Below, one piece after another: positions 8,745 through 16,537 of a DNA stretch of 23,240 bases. The notes beneath the pieces are model-generated. The model ran no database searches. It was not told where the DNA came from and saw only the letters and a program-made list of their open reading frames with translations. Numbering within the stretch: position 1 is the stretch's first letter; every line of letters starts with the position of its first letter. Location: the IMG/VR virus record IMGVR_UViG_3300009176_000659, positions 1 to 23,240 of that record; one strand, 5' to 3'. This DNA comes from a virus. Made by a program: the position numbers and the translations under genes.

Positions 8745-9256
8745 CAGAGTTCCTCAGAGATCATCCCGTACAGGAGCATGTCCTCAAAGCTGGTTGCCTC
8801 GACCCAGCCCTTACGTAGGGTACCCTCGTACACAAAGCCCACGCTGCGCAGGAACTTCAGATAGGCCCGATTCGACCACTTGAACTGCGCGGACACGCGA
8901 GCCAGGTTGAAGCGTTCTGCCGCCTGGCGCACGGCGACGCGGACTTCCAGAGCCCGAGCCTTCGTAAGCTTCCCATCCCAGAACAGGACATGAAGCATAG
9001 CACTGATTCCAGGGAACACACCCGTGAAGTACACAAGCCCCGCAGGATGCACGAGAAACCATGCATTGCGGTCCGTCGTCAACGTCTGAAAGAACAGCAC
9101 GGGATCTTCCTTCGGGATGTTCAAGGCCTCGTATCGGCGCATGATTTCCGCGATCTGATCCAGAGACTCGATCTCCAGAAGCCGCAGCGGGACCGGGGCC
9201 TCGAGAGCCGTTTCGGTGTGCGGAACTAGCGTTTCGACGGTATCCAGGATATCCAT
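8744..9256 (-). CDS. GNAT-like acetyltransferase
   Basis: The product is 170 residues from ATG at 9256 with AGGTG upstream. A GTG at 9265 adds three residues. The order of elements fits the GNAT fold: an N-terminal strand and helix (LRLLEIESLDQIAEIMRRYE), a central sheet (NAWFLVHPAGLVYFTGVFPG, then AMLHVLFWDGKLTKARALEV), and the C-terminal signature NRAYLKFLRSVGFVYEGTLR followed by a strand ending FEDMLLYGM. That last part matches the N-x-A-hyphenated helix and GFxxEG motif of RimJ/RimL-like enzymes. The pyrophosphate-binding RxxGxG/A loop is not clear, so catalysis is uncertain. GNAT proteins of this length are known from phage late operons, where the substrate is unknown. It sits between the small virion protein and the first large internal-type protein. 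Confidence 0.75.
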   Translation of the reverse strand: MDILDTVETLVPHTETALEAPVPLRLLEIESLDQIAEIMRRYEALNIPKEDPVLFFQTLTTDRNAWFLVHPAGLVYFTGVFPGISAMLHVLFWDGKLTKARALEVRVAVRQAAERFNLARVSAQFKWSNRAYLKFLRSVGFVYEGTLRKGWVEATSFEDMLLYGMISEEL

Positions 9257-9265
9257 GCGCAGCAC

Positions 9266-9619
9266 CTAAGAAGGAGTGTCAATCCCCGCGAGCGAGTTCC
9301 ACAGGGTGAGAATCTGCGACTGCAAATCGATGTCCGCGATCGTGCACGTAGAGGTCTGCTTCTCTTCGTCATACGTAGTCGCAGCTACTACGTTAACACC
9401 CATGACTACCTGTGGACCTGCCATCTGGGCCATCTGAGCAGGACGCTCTACCACTTTCTGAGCGAAGAACGCCCTAGACTGGTGATACGGCGTAACCCCC
9501 GGTTCACTGAGAATGTTTGATGTGACGAATGCCATCATCGCCGTGACACGCTCCATAAATCCACCTGGACCCGTATCGCGTGTTAACGCCATCTGCTTAA
9601 CCGATGATTCTACAGCCAT
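9266..9619 (-). CDS. Small virion-type helical protein
   Basis: The product is 117 residues, starting at the ATG that overlaps the fibre stop by one base (TAATG). The sequence is mostly helical (FMERVTAMMAFVTSNILSEP, then HQSRAFFAQKVVERPAQMAQ), with a C-terminal IQSQ-like helix (DLQSQILTLWNSLAGI). It resembles a family of small phage proteins with a YHQSRAFFA / LxxPxxxA pattern encoded next to fibre genes. These are probably structural, but have no proven role. It is likely co-translated with the fibre, so a chaperone or base element for the fibre is also possible. Confidence 0.65.
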   Translation of the reverse strand: MAVESSVKQMALTRDTGPGGFMERVTAMMAFVTSNILSEPGVTPYHQSRAFFAQKVVERPAQMAQMAGPQVVMGVNVVAATTYDEEKQTSTCTIADIDLQSQILTLWNSLAGIDTPS

Positions 9620-11313
9620 TATTGGATCTCCACCCGAATGTCAAGGTCAAGATAGAGCGTTTGTGGGCTGAACGAAAAGGCGGGTACTGGGTAGAATGTA
9701 ATATTCGTATTGCCAGCGGACGAGGATGCATATACTATCGTACCCCATGGGAGCGAACCCCCCGCACACACAGTTCCCATATTATTTGTACCGAACGCGG
9801 CCACATACCCACCGGGTAGCCGGATATAAATCGAGCCAGTCCCACTACCTCCAATAACTGCCGCATTCAGTGAGAGCTTCCAGTGTAGGGTCTTACCAAT
9901 CACAGCATAACGGTTATAAGTCACCTGACCCGATGCGACTGTAAGCGTCAGAGGCGCAGTGGCAGTGTAGTGCGCGGCATTGAAGGGTTCAGCTGCCCAG
10001 TGTCCCATCGGGACAGCGCGCTGCTTCTCATAGATATCCCGATTGACATTCAAGTCACCTGTTCTGGTGAAATTGAATACTTCTAATGCATTAGAATAAT
10101 CATCATTCGTCGCGTTAAAGGCTATTCGTTGCGAGCCACTATATAGGTGAAATACCCTTAGATTGGGTGGTTGTGAAGTATCATTCAGTGTAAGTACTGG
10201 AGCTGACTTTGTAAATATCTGATTCTGCGTGAATGTGTTAGACTGATCCTTACATGCTACATTTCCAGCTGAACTAGTTGCAGTCAGGGCAACGCCTGAT
10301 GTTAATCCAGTATTACGATCTATAGTAAGATAATCAGACCCAACATCTGTACCAAAATCATCAACAGCCTCAAAGCATAGTTTGGAATTGCTTCGTAGTT
10401 GCAATGCCATTGCTCGAGTATTCGCCGGTGCTGCTGGATTGATAAAAACGAGTCGTGCACCGTTCCCAAAACTCGTGTTTATCGTTTGAGACGCCGTGAA
10501 CGTGTTCTCTCTATGCGTCCATGCGTTGTTTAACAGTACATCAGTCGAACCCAACTGATGCGTGGCTGCATGTACGCCGACCGTTCCTGACGGACCCTGC
10601 GCACCTGTATCGCCCTTTGGGCCTTGCGGTCCTTGAACACCTTGCGGACCCTGAGCTCCAGTAGAACCTGTCGCGCCCGTTGGTCCAGTCGGCCCCTTCA
10701 GATTTCCACGAAGTGCCCAGGTGTTGCTTACCGCATTGGTACACTCATAGTAGTTCCCACTAACATTGTCTAGGTACCAATCGCCGGTCACCGCACCGAT
10801 ATCGGGTTGAGGGCCACCTGCGCCGGTAAACCAGCTCTCGCCAGGCTTTCCTGGTGCTCCTGGTGCTCCTTGCGATCCTGTAGCGCCGGGGTCACCTTTC
10901 GGCCCCTGCGCTCCTGTACTGCCTGCTGGGCCTGTTGAACCGGTCGGCCCTTGTGGACCAGTCGATCCCGTTGGACCAGCTGGTCCTGTAGTGCCAGTGT
11001 CTCCCTTGTCTCCCTTGTCTCCTTTAGGGCCAGTTGCACCAGTGGGACCCGTTGGACCAGGTGCACCAGGCGCTCCATCAGCTCCATCAGCTCCATCAAC
11101 ACCAGGCGGGCCTTGTGGCCCTTCTGGCCCTTCGGGGCCCTGAGGCCCTACAGGGCCAGGCTCTCCATTTCCCGTTCCGTCCTCCGGGACCCTTAGCAGA
11201 GCCTGGGCGATGATCGTGTAGTGCTGTCCCAGAGCGGTATTCAGGTTCCGAGCCCAGACCTTAAAGTCCTCACCCACTGGTGTGGGCAGTAAGGCGTTGA
11301 AGGGAATCCTCAT
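9619..11313 (-). CDS. Collagen-like tail fibre protein
   Basis: The product is 564 residues, starting in an ATGA junction with the gp10-like gene. Residues 1-45 form an attachment module ([20 protein letters not shown]). A collagen helix of 37 Gly-X-Y triplets spans 50-160, including [13 protein letters not shown] folded insert spans about 160-206 ([31 protein letters not shown]). A second collagen block of about 13 triplets spans 207-245. Residues 269-420 contain two similar shaft units, [11 protein letters not shown] and [11 protein letters not shown]. The C-terminal head (440-564) is beta-rich and ends [11 protein letters not shown], probably the receptor-binding tip. The fibre should trimerise through the collagen parts. 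Base composition falls sharply in the C-terminal half, which suggests a separate origin. Confidence 0.85.
   Translation of the reverse strand: MRIPFNALLPTPVGEDFKVWARNLNTALGQHYTIIAQALLRVPEDGTGNGEPGPVGPQGPEGPEGPQGPPGVDGADGADGAPGAPGPTGPTGATGPKGDKGDKGDTGTTGPAGPTGSTGPQGPTGSTGPAGSTGAQGPKGDPGATGSQGAPGAPGKPGESWFTGAGGPQPDIGAVTGDWYLDNVSGNYYECTNAVSNTWALRGNLKGPTGPTGATGSTGAQGPQGVQGPQGPKGDTGAQGPSGTVGVHAATHQLGSTDVLLNNAWTHRENTFTASQTINTSFGNGARLVFINPAAPANTRAMALQLRSNSKLCFEAVDDFGTDVGSDYLTIDRNTGLTSGVALTATSSAGNVACKDQSNTFTQNQIFTKSAPVLTLNDTSQPPNLRVFHLYSGSQRIAFNATNDDYSNALEVFNFTRTGDLNVNRDIYEKQRAVPMGHWAAEPFNAAHYTATAPLTLTVASGQVTYNRYAVIGKTLHWKLSLNAAVIGGSGTGSIYIRLPGGYVAAFGTNNMGTVCAGGSLPWGTIVYASSSAGNTNITFYPVPAFSFSPQTLYLDLDIRVEIQ
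10579..10695 (-). repeat. Second collagen block, 13 Gly-X-Y triplets
   Basis: Residues 207-245 of the fibre run from [10 protein letters not shown] to GAQGPSGTV. This block is separated from the first by a folded domain, so the shaft probably bends or branches there. Confidence 0.85.
10834..11166 (-). repeat. First collagen block, 37 Gly-X-Y triplets
   Basis: Residues 50-160 of the fibre keep glycine at every third position without a break. Charged GDK and GPKGD triplets are present, as in bacterial collagens where such pairs help hold the triple helix. The DNA reads as degenerate 9-base periods, often GGACC- and CCAGT-rich on the plus strand. Confidence 0.9.
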
Positions 11314-12881
11314 GGGATGTACATGTCCCGAATCTCGATCTCGGGGTGAAACGAACTAATGCTCATCGTCTCCGTCGCACTAGTCTGCTCAATACGGAAG
11401 CGGATCGAATGCCCGGTGAACTGTTGCTCGGACCACTGATACGGCGCGTCTAGCGACCCAGGAAGGTCAAGAGTCACAGGATACTTCTGGGACCACGTGT
11501 TTCCCGCGTCCAAGGAAAAGGTCAGGTTGAAGCTGAACGGGGCACCCAACGCTTTGAACCAGATCGTGAGCGTGCGTAGGGTAATCTGCCGCCCGATGAA
11601 TCCCGGATCAACATCCTCCGCACAGATGTCCTTCGAGGTCCAGTACGCCTTAATCGGGACACCATTGTCCCCAAGCTCCGCAGGTGACCAGATGTAGACC
11701 TGTCCGTCCTGATGCCCGGTCAAGAAGTTCGGGTACGCTTGCTGTAGAACATGCTGGTCCCACGCGACCACAAGCTGGTCCCAGGTGCCTAACTGAAGGT
11801 CCCAGATCGTGGAGTTATCGGCCCTATGAAGCGTCGCACACAAAGGACCGTCTACCGTCCAGGGATACCAGACTTTGTGGCCCCAGTGATGAACCCAGAT
11901 CTTATCGGGCGTCTTAGAGGCACCCGTGATCATGAAGATCATGTACTCTTGAGTGTCGTAATCCACCTCGCCGAACATCTTGTCGATCAACGAGATGTTG
12001 ATCGACCGGAAGATCTCGTCTCGCACAGGGAACCCGATGTCCTCAAGGTTCGACCCGTCGAACTCGTATATGGAATCGTTCCCGAAGAACATGTGTCGAA
12101 GGCCGCGTTCATGCAACGTGTGAGGTGCGTACAGGCCCGAACCTGTAACACGAGGCTCGTATATGATCGGAGCCGTAGCATCCCCTGTTCGTGTACCCAG
12201 ACTGACTGACTTCTCCGAGTACACCGCGATCTGAGACCCGATCTTCTTGAGCCCCTTTATGTGATAAGGGAACTCCGTCAAGTCCGTGAAGCCTGACCCG
12301 ACACCAGTCCAGTCGAAGTGATCTGCAACAACGGAACGTCGCACACGAAAGGGTTTCGAGGCACCCCCTTCGACCGTGAACGCTAGGATAAGGCGGTCCG
12401 CGCCACGCGTCAGGTACCGCGCCGGGGGACACGCCGCTGCGAGCGGAGCGTACGTTAGGCTCGTAAAGGGAATGCGCTGAACGGGGTCTACCCCTTGAGA
12501 GAAGACGAAGGAGTTCTGTGAGACCTCCCAGGAGAAGAGTCGATCAGGGCCCCCTGTAAGTGTGGGACCCGTAAGCTGCTGCCACACCGTTCCAGCAGCA
12601 TCGTGCTTCCAGACTCCCGTCGCGGTCATAGCGAAAAGGTGCGTTCCGTTCTCCTCGTCTTGAACGGAAGCGAGACCCAGGATGGGAGCACCGAACGAGG
12701 GGCTGTTCACATGCAGACGACGATATCCCGGACGCTTGCGCAGCCTTCCCGCCGCCACGCTCATGTTCTGCATATCCGGTGAAGCGCTCAAAGGCAAACG
12801 CTTCGCAGGCATAGCAGTGATCATCCCCCCGATCGGGTAGATGTCCAACGTACGACGTGGTACGAGTCCCGCCAGCGCCAT
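11310..12881 (-). CDS. P22 gp10-like tail stabilisation or nozzle protein
   Basis: The product is 523 residues with ATG at 12881 and GAGGA eight bases upstream. The N-terminus contains [20 protein letters not shown] followed by [20 protein letters not shown], the pattern of podovirus packaged-DNA stabilisation proteins such as P22 gp10, which form the nozzle or hub of the short tail. Later segments ([57 protein letters not shown]) read as beta-propeller-like blades. The C-terminus is a beta-sandwich with [15 protein letters not shown]. Its place between neck adaptor and fibre fits the role. The assignment is by motif pattern and context. Confidence 0.7.
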   Translation of the reverse strand: MALAGLVPRRTLDIYPIGGMITAMPAKRLPLSASPDMQNMSVAAGRLRKRPGYRRLHVNSPSFGAPILGLASVQDEENGTHLFAMTATGVWKHDAAGTVWQQLTGPTLTGGPDRLFSWEVSQNSFVFSQGVDPVQRIPFTSLTYAPLAAACPPARYLTRGADRLILAFTVEGGASKPFRVRRSVVADHFDWTGVGSGFTDLTEFPYHIKGLKKIGSQIAVYSEKSVSLGTRTGDATAPIIYEPRVTGSGLYAPHTLHERGLRHMFFGNDSIYEFDGSNLEDIGFPVRDEIFRSINISLIDKMFGEVDYDTQEYMIFMITGASKTPDKIWVHHWGHKVWYPWTVDGPLCATLHRADNSTIWDLQLGTWDQLVVAWDQHVLQQAYPNFLTGHQDGQVYIWSPAELGDNGVPIKAYWTSKDICAEDVDPGFIGRQITLRTLTIWFKALGAPFSFNLTFSLDAGNTWSQKYPVTLDLPGSLDAPYQWSEQQFTGHSIRFRIEQTSATETMSISSFHPEIEIRDMYIP

Positions 12882-13076
12882 CTACTCGGTCCTCAGTTCT
12901 TCGACCTTCTTCATGTCCACGGACTCGACAACGAGCTTTCCCAGGTCGCGGGGAAACGACTTATGCCCTGCGAAGATGGCGAAGGATTCTCCCGTCCATT
13001 CCCCGATGATCAGGCCGTCCTCCAAGACGTCAAGCACGGGTTGCAGGACGAACTTTCGGATGCGAACCTCTCTCAC
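12882..13076 (-). CDS. Small unknown protein between tail genes
   Basis: The product is 64 residues from a GTG at 13076, with AGAGAGG six bases upstream. It reads REVRIRKFVLQPVLDVLEDG, then LIIGEWTGESFAIFAGHKSF and LVVESVDMKKVEELRTE. A TTG at 13109 would overlap the upstream gene. It is a short alpha/beta protein with no recognised family, and its stop abuts the start of the large tail gene. A minor tail or chaperone role would fit the position but is unsupported. Confidence 0.6.
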   Translation of the reverse strand: MREVRIRKFVLQPVLDVLEDGLIIGEWTGESFAIFAGHKSFPRDLGKLVVESVDMKKVEELRTE

Positions 13077-13086
13077 GGGCGCCTCT

Positions 13087-13803
13087 CTACGGATAGTAGG
13101 GGATAGCAACAGGCACCCCGTTCAGGACGATACGGAACGCGCCCGTTGCAACAGTAGGTGGAGCCTCTGTCGGGGCGTTGATACCGAGACCCGTAGTAAC
13201 CGTAAGCCTCTGGACGAGGAGATCATCAACCGCGACCAGCGCGGTGAAGTGCACAGGGTCCGAGTACGTGGGACCCAAGCCCTGACCAGGCGGTAGGTTC
13301 GTCAGCTGCGACGCATCGAGCGACGCGAAGGTCTGTGGATTCAGCCCGACAATCCTGCCGTCCGGCACCGTGAGCGTCACGCCGTTCGTTATGAGCTGTC
13401 CGGAGATGTGCGTGGTACCGTTCTTCTGGATAATGAACTTGTTCTGACCGGAGATCCGCAGGACCATCAGGTTAGAGAACGCATCGGACAACGTGTCCGT
13501 GATGTCCATGTAGATCGCTTGCATCGGGCCCGTTGTATTCCACTCTCCTCGGATATCTACAAGAGGCCCCGTGCTAGGTGACGTCGCTACAAACCCGGTA
13601 GAAGTGAACGCTACAGCATTGGGTCCAAGGCGTTGCGAGATAGACGTATGCCAGCCGTCCATCTCCTTGCTAACGTTCCAGTAGTGATTCACGGACATCC
13701 GTTCCCGAATGTCCAGCTTCATCTGCCGGATCTCATTATCCCCATTAGAGATCAGATCCGTGCCAGCAGGTGAAGCCTCGTTCCAGTCGTTCGTGTGTGA
13801 CAT
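13087..13803 (-). CDS. Short fibre- or appendage-type tail protein
   Basis: The product is 238 residues from ATG at 13803, with GAGG eight bases upstream. The longer frame to 13947 lies inside the adaptor gene and is Arg-rich junk. The N-terminus SHTNDWNEASPAGTDLISNG followed by NEIRQMKLDIRERMSVNHYW matches a widespread N-terminal module of phage tail-fibre or appendage proteins, which attaches to the tail. The rest is beta-rich, with repeated short strands (GPNAVAFTSTGFVATSPSTG, then NLMVLRISGQNKFIIQKNGT) and a C-terminus VATGAFRIVLNGVPVAIPYY. The module is recognisable; the receptor is unknown. Confidence 0.75.
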   Translation of the reverse strand: MSHTNDWNEASPAGTDLISNGDNEIRQMKLDIRERMSVNHYWNVSKEMDGWHTSISQRLGPNAVAFTSTGFVATSPSTGPLVDIRGEWNTTGPMQAIYMDITDTLSDAFSNLMVLRISGQNKFIIQKNGTTHISGQLITNGVTLTVPDGRIVGLNPQTFASLDASQLTNLPPGQGLGPTYSDPVHFTALVAVDDLLVQRLTVTTGLGINAPTEAPPTVATGAFRIVLNGVPVAIPYYP

Positions 13804-13813
13804 GTCGAAGACC

Positions 13814-14428
13814 TCAGCGCTGGCGGACGACAATGCTCGTCCCGTGGTCGTTATACTTCTGTTCTCGCGTCGGGAATCGGTGACCCGAAGTATACATCCC
13901 GATCTCCTTGCCCAACGCGTTTGCCTCGTCGTAGTCCCGCACTGCAAGCATTCCGAGGCGTTGAGCCCAGAGCCCGATCAAGGGATCGTAGACCTCCTCG
14001 AGGACCGAGGGTCCAGACTTCCACTCGTCGGGGATCTTCACATACCAGATCTTCAGCGTGTGCGGAACGTCCGCGAGCGTGTCGATGAAGATCTGTAGAC
14101 CCCAAGTGTAGAACCGACCCGGGCTGCCCAAGCGCTTCACAACACCTTCCATCTTGTCCCGATCGCCTGGGTACACCGGTCGCCCCGTTTGCAGGTCCTT
14201 GACGTTGTCGATCCAGGAGAAGTTTACCGTATCGGAGAGCAGCCCGAAGTCCGAGCTCTGTGCAATCTGCACTTGGACAATGTCCTGCAGTGTACGATGC
14301 TCGTACATATTCGCCACTTTGTTAAGGGCGTCATTCACGAGCTGTCCACGGTGCGTCTGCGTGATATCCTGCCTGTTGCCCAGGGCAAGGTTCACCTGCG
14401 TAAGGAAGTCGTCAAATGTCCGTCGCAT
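13814..14428 (-). CDS. Head-tail adaptor (neck) protein
   Basis: The product is 204 residues with ATG at 14428 and GAGG five bases upstream. It starts RRTFDDFLTQVNLALGNRQD, followed by HRGQLVNDALNKVANMYEHR. This is the helical start shared by many phage adaptor proteins that dock under the portal ring. The middle is beta-rich (VNFSWIDNVKDLQTG, then FYTWGLQIFIDTLADVPHTL and IWYVKIPDEW), and the end has a helix (VYDPLIGLWAQRLGMLAVRD) of the kind seen in podovirus neck proteins. It would link the portal to the tail or nozzle. The following fibre-type and gp10-like genes fit that role. The family resemblance is moderate to good. Confidence 0.7.
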   Translation of the reverse strand: MRRTFDDFLTQVNLALGNRQDITQTHRGQLVNDALNKVANMYEHRTLQDIVQVQIAQSSDFGLLSDTVNFSWIDNVKDLQTGRPVYPGDRDKMEGVVKRLGSPGRFYTWGLQIFIDTLADVPHTLKIWYVKIPDEWKSGPSVLEEVYDPLIGLWAQRLGMLAVRDYDEANALGKEIGMYTSGHRFPTREQKYNDHGTSIVVRQR

Positions 14429-14434
14429 AGGACC

Positions 14435-15115
14435 TCAATGACAGACGATACCGAGGAGAAGGCGTGAGCAGGCTCCAGGACCAGGTCCGCCAGGTTCAGT
14501 TGGAGGCCCAGCGTAATCCGCTCCTGTTGTGCGCCCCAGCTTCGAGGTCGGATGTGTGCTTAGAATCGCAGCTAACTGACCCGAGAGGCCAGTAGCCTCG
14601 ATAACGGGAATCCCAATACGCTGCCCGTTAAGTAGACACTGCACGTGTGTCTCAGGATAGGGACCCCAGACCTCGATACGTAAAGTATCTCCCGAACTCC
14701 AGGAAGCCCCAAGATTGGTAGAGATAGTAGAAACTCCTGCAGAAGTATACTTCTGGAAGAAAATAGTTCGAGTTCCAGCACCATCTGAGTACGAGGAACA
14801 TGCGTACATTACTCCATTCGTATTCGCACGCGCTCCGACGCCCTGTGTTCCGACTACATATGCTGGGTTTACAAGAACAGACTCAGTGTACATTGTTCGT
14901 GAGAACGCAGTACTCTGGAACGCAGAGCTGAAGGAGGTCGCAGACTCCGCGGAGATGGTGCCATCTCCATTCTGTCTGAGCAGGCCTGACGTAATCGACC
15001 AATTCGCACCAGGCAAGCTTCCTGCTGAACCAGGCCAGGTCTCCGTAAACGTGGCCGCGAAGAGACTCACGACCGTGAACACGACAAGGACAAGGACGAG
15101 TACGAGACGTCTCAT
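14435..15115 (-). CDS. Secreted lectin-like (concanavalin-fold) protein
   Basis: The product is 226 residues from the ATG at 15115, which forms an ATGA junction with the upstream stop. A GTG at 15127 is possible but lacks a ribosome site. Residues 1-20 are a signal peptide (MRRLVLVLVLVVFTVVSLFA). The body has the order of a LamG/concanavalin-like beta-sandwich: FTETWPGS and GANWSITSG at the start, GVGARANTNGVMYACSSY in the middle, GDTLRIEVWG, and VQCLLNGQRIGIP near the end, as in carbohydrate-binding or glucanase-like domains. No catalytic residues are identifiable. The tail is Gly/Pro-rich (PPTEPGGPGPGACS) and ends hydrophobic with a terminal CH. A carbohydrate-binding exported protein is the best reading. 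It lies just before the neck adaptor gene. Confidence 0.7.
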   Translation of the reverse strand: MRRLVLVLVLVVFTVVSLFAATFTETWPGSAGSLPGANWSITSGLLRQNGDGTISAESATSFSSAFQSTAFSRTMYTESVLVNPAYVVGTQGVGARANTNGVMYACSSYSDGAGTRTIFFQKYTSAGVSTISTNLGASWSSGDTLRIEVWGPYPETHVQCLLNGQRIGIPVIEATGLSGQLAAILSTHPTSKLGRTTGADYAGPPTEPGGPGPGACSRLLLGIVCH

Positions 15116-15921
15116 CGGGCTTTGCACCCTGTTACCGTGACATACAAATTAGCTACACCCGTTGAAGTGGTAATGCTCAAGGTACTGTTTGTGGACGTTG
15201 TCAACGGGACAGTAAAGCTGTGCACTACGCCAGCGAAGTTCGCTGGGACAGGGAGCACTACGAGAGTACCCCCTGCATGCGTGAGATAGATGATCACAGG
15301 TGTAGGTGATGTATTCGCTGCAATGATATCGTATATCTCGTACCGAATCCCCGCTATAGCAGAGAAGCCAACAACAGGCACGGTTGCGGGAGTCGTGCCT
15401 ATGGACGTCATGCTGCTAACACGATCATCTGCGTTACACCCGGTGATCTGAATCTGACGTCCGGTCTTGTCTGCTATGGCGAAGACCGCTGCCCCATTGG
15501 GAACGAGATTGGTCGTATAGTTATCCAGTGCGTAGAGCAGATTCTGTGCACCCGATGGACCAGGTCCTGCACCTGCGGTAGACGTAGAGCATCCCGACGT
15601 ACATATCACAGGAACAGGAACGCCGGACGCAACACCCTGTACGCTCGTGACTGAGGCAGAAGCTGAACCTGCCGTACCGGGTACCAGCTTCGCGCTCATC
15701 GCGGCAAGCGTGGCTTCCGTCGCGAGACCACCTCCACCTACCCCCGTCGCAATCGCTGCAAGCGTCTTCTCCGTAGCCGCGCCAGCGGGGAGGACAGACT
15801 GCACGACCTTCACATTGCTATCATCCCCATCCTGCGACAGGGCCACATTTAACGTTCCACCACCCGCCGTTCCAGCACTAAAGCCCGAACGCAGGTAGAC
15901 GGTCGCCGTACCAGACCACTG
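15112..15921 (-). CDS. Secreted beta-rich protein, C-terminal part (frame-changed)
   Basis: This frame completes the protein begun at 16289. The switch is near 15921, where VVGR in the first frame should be followed by QWSGTATVYLRSG in this one. The rest contains TLNVALSQDGDDSNVKVVQS, then two related ATEKTLAAI and ATEATLAAM segments. A disulfide-like CTSGC and a beta-rich C-terminal domain follow (GFSAIAGIRYEIYDIIAANT, then STGVANLYVTVTGCKAR). The domain resembles phage surface or fibre-associated beta modules. The open frame extends up to 16062, but its residues before the switch are unlike a real protein. It ends in an ATGA junction with the next signal-peptide gene. Whether an intact product is made depends on whether the frame change is real. 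Confidence 0.72.
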   Translation of the reverse strand, partial: QWSGTATVYLRSGFSAGTAGGGTLNVALSQDGDDSNVKVVQSVLPAGAATEKTLAAIATGVGGGGLATEATLAAMSAKLVPGTAGSASASVTSVQGVASGVPVPVICTSGCSTSTAGAGPGPSGAQNLLYALDNYTTNLVPNGAAVFAIADKTGRQIQITGCNADDRVSSMTSIGTTPATVPVVGFSAIAGIRYEIYDIIAANTSPTPVIIYLTHAGGTLVVLPVPANFAGVVHSFTVPLTTSTNSTLSITTSTGVANLYVTVTGCKAR

Positions 15922-16289
15922 CGGCCTACGACAGAGACCTTCACGCACTTCAAGGAGGAGATGTCCGCTACCCAGGTACCGTTCGACGTGAAAGACGTAA
16001 CCGCTTCCCCTGCACCCTTGGGCATGAGATTCAACGGGACGTAGCCCGAGTCCGCCACGCACCCCACAGAGCCGGTGACCCGGAGCGTCCCTTGCCAGGT
16101 GCCCGTTGTCTCCACACCAAGCGTCGAGTACGCATTCGTCAGTGTCATGACAATGACGGACGTCGCAGACGTGATGTTCGCATTCTGCGACGCGAACGAG
16201 GGCACGGACGAAATGGTGTTTTGAGCGGCTGCGCCGGAAGAGACCAGGAGCAAGATGCCGACCGCCAGGCCCCTCATGTACTTTTGCAT
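15849..16289 (-). CDS. Secreted beta-rich protein, N-terminal part (frame-changed)
   Basis: This is the first part of a gene that continues in another frame at 15112-15921. It starts at the ATG at 16289, two bases before which the zinc-ribbon gene ends, with GAGGA eight bases upstream. Residues 1-22 form a signal peptide (MQKYMRGLAVGILLLVSSGA, with cleavage expected after AAA or AAQ). Residues 45-123 read as a beta-sandwich of the kind seen in phage fibre or baseplate-associated proteins (TLGVETTGTWQGTLRVTGSV, then FTSNGTWVADISSLKCVKVS). After VVGR, near 15921, the frame turns into Arg-rich junk before stopping at 15849. The natural continuation lies one base out of frame. The functional product was probably 392 residues. 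This is either a real frameshift mutation or a sequence error; no canonical slippery heptamer is visible. Confidence 0.75.
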   Translation of the reverse strand: MQKYMRGLAVGILLLVSSGAAAQNTISSVPSFASQNANITSATSVIVMTLTNAYSTLGVETTGTWQGTLRVTGSVGCVADSGYVPLNLMPKGAGEAVTSFTSNGTWVADISSLKCVKVSVVGRSGLVRRPSTCVRALVLERRVVER

Positions 16290-16290
16290 T

Positions 16291-16536
16291 TCACAGGTCC
16301 TCATTGATCTGGGGAAGCGGTTCGATCGGCTGTTCACGTACGAGCTCGTATTTCCGGTATGCGTCTACACCTGGCTCGTCGAGGCAGTTCGACGTCCCGA
16401 GACCCGTGCAGACGATAACACCGTTCTGCACGATGACCTGCGAGCGAGGGAAGTCCAGACCACACTTCCCGCACTCGTACCATTCCTCGCCAAAGCGGCG
16501 ATTCGTCTGTCGGGTCTCGAGACGTCTTACAAGCAT
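16291..16536 (-). CDS. Small zinc-ribbon protein
   Basis: The product is 81 residues from the ATG at 16536, which lies one base beyond the stop of the upstream gene and has an AAGG site before it. A basic N-terminus (MLVRRLETRQTNRRFGEEWY) leads into ECGKCG, then C43 and C51, giving a CxxC-17-C-7-C arrangement expected to bind one zinc ion. WYECGKCGLDFPRSQVIVQN, VIVCTG and CLDEPGVDAYRKYE follow the pattern of a conserved family of small phage proteins encoded near structural genes. I know no assigned function. DNA or RNA binding or a structural virion role are both possible. The longer frame from 16578 overlaps the upstream gene and has no ribosome site. Confidence 0.75.
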   Translation of the reverse strand: MLVRRLETRQTNRRFGEEWYECGKCGLDFPRSQVIVQNGVIVCTGLGTSNCLDEPGVDAYRKYELVREQPIEPLPQINEDL

Positions 16537-16537
16537 G

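Noticed and set aside
13804-13947. Upstream extension of the fibre-type protein to 13947
   Set aside because: The extension lies inside the adaptor gene and is Arg-rich. MSHTNDWNE at 13803 is the typical family start and has GAGG before it.
15915-15935. Programmed -1 frameshift in the split secreted protein
   Set aside because: The geometry would be -1, but there is no X XXY YYZ heptamer at the junction. An indel or sequence error is simpler.
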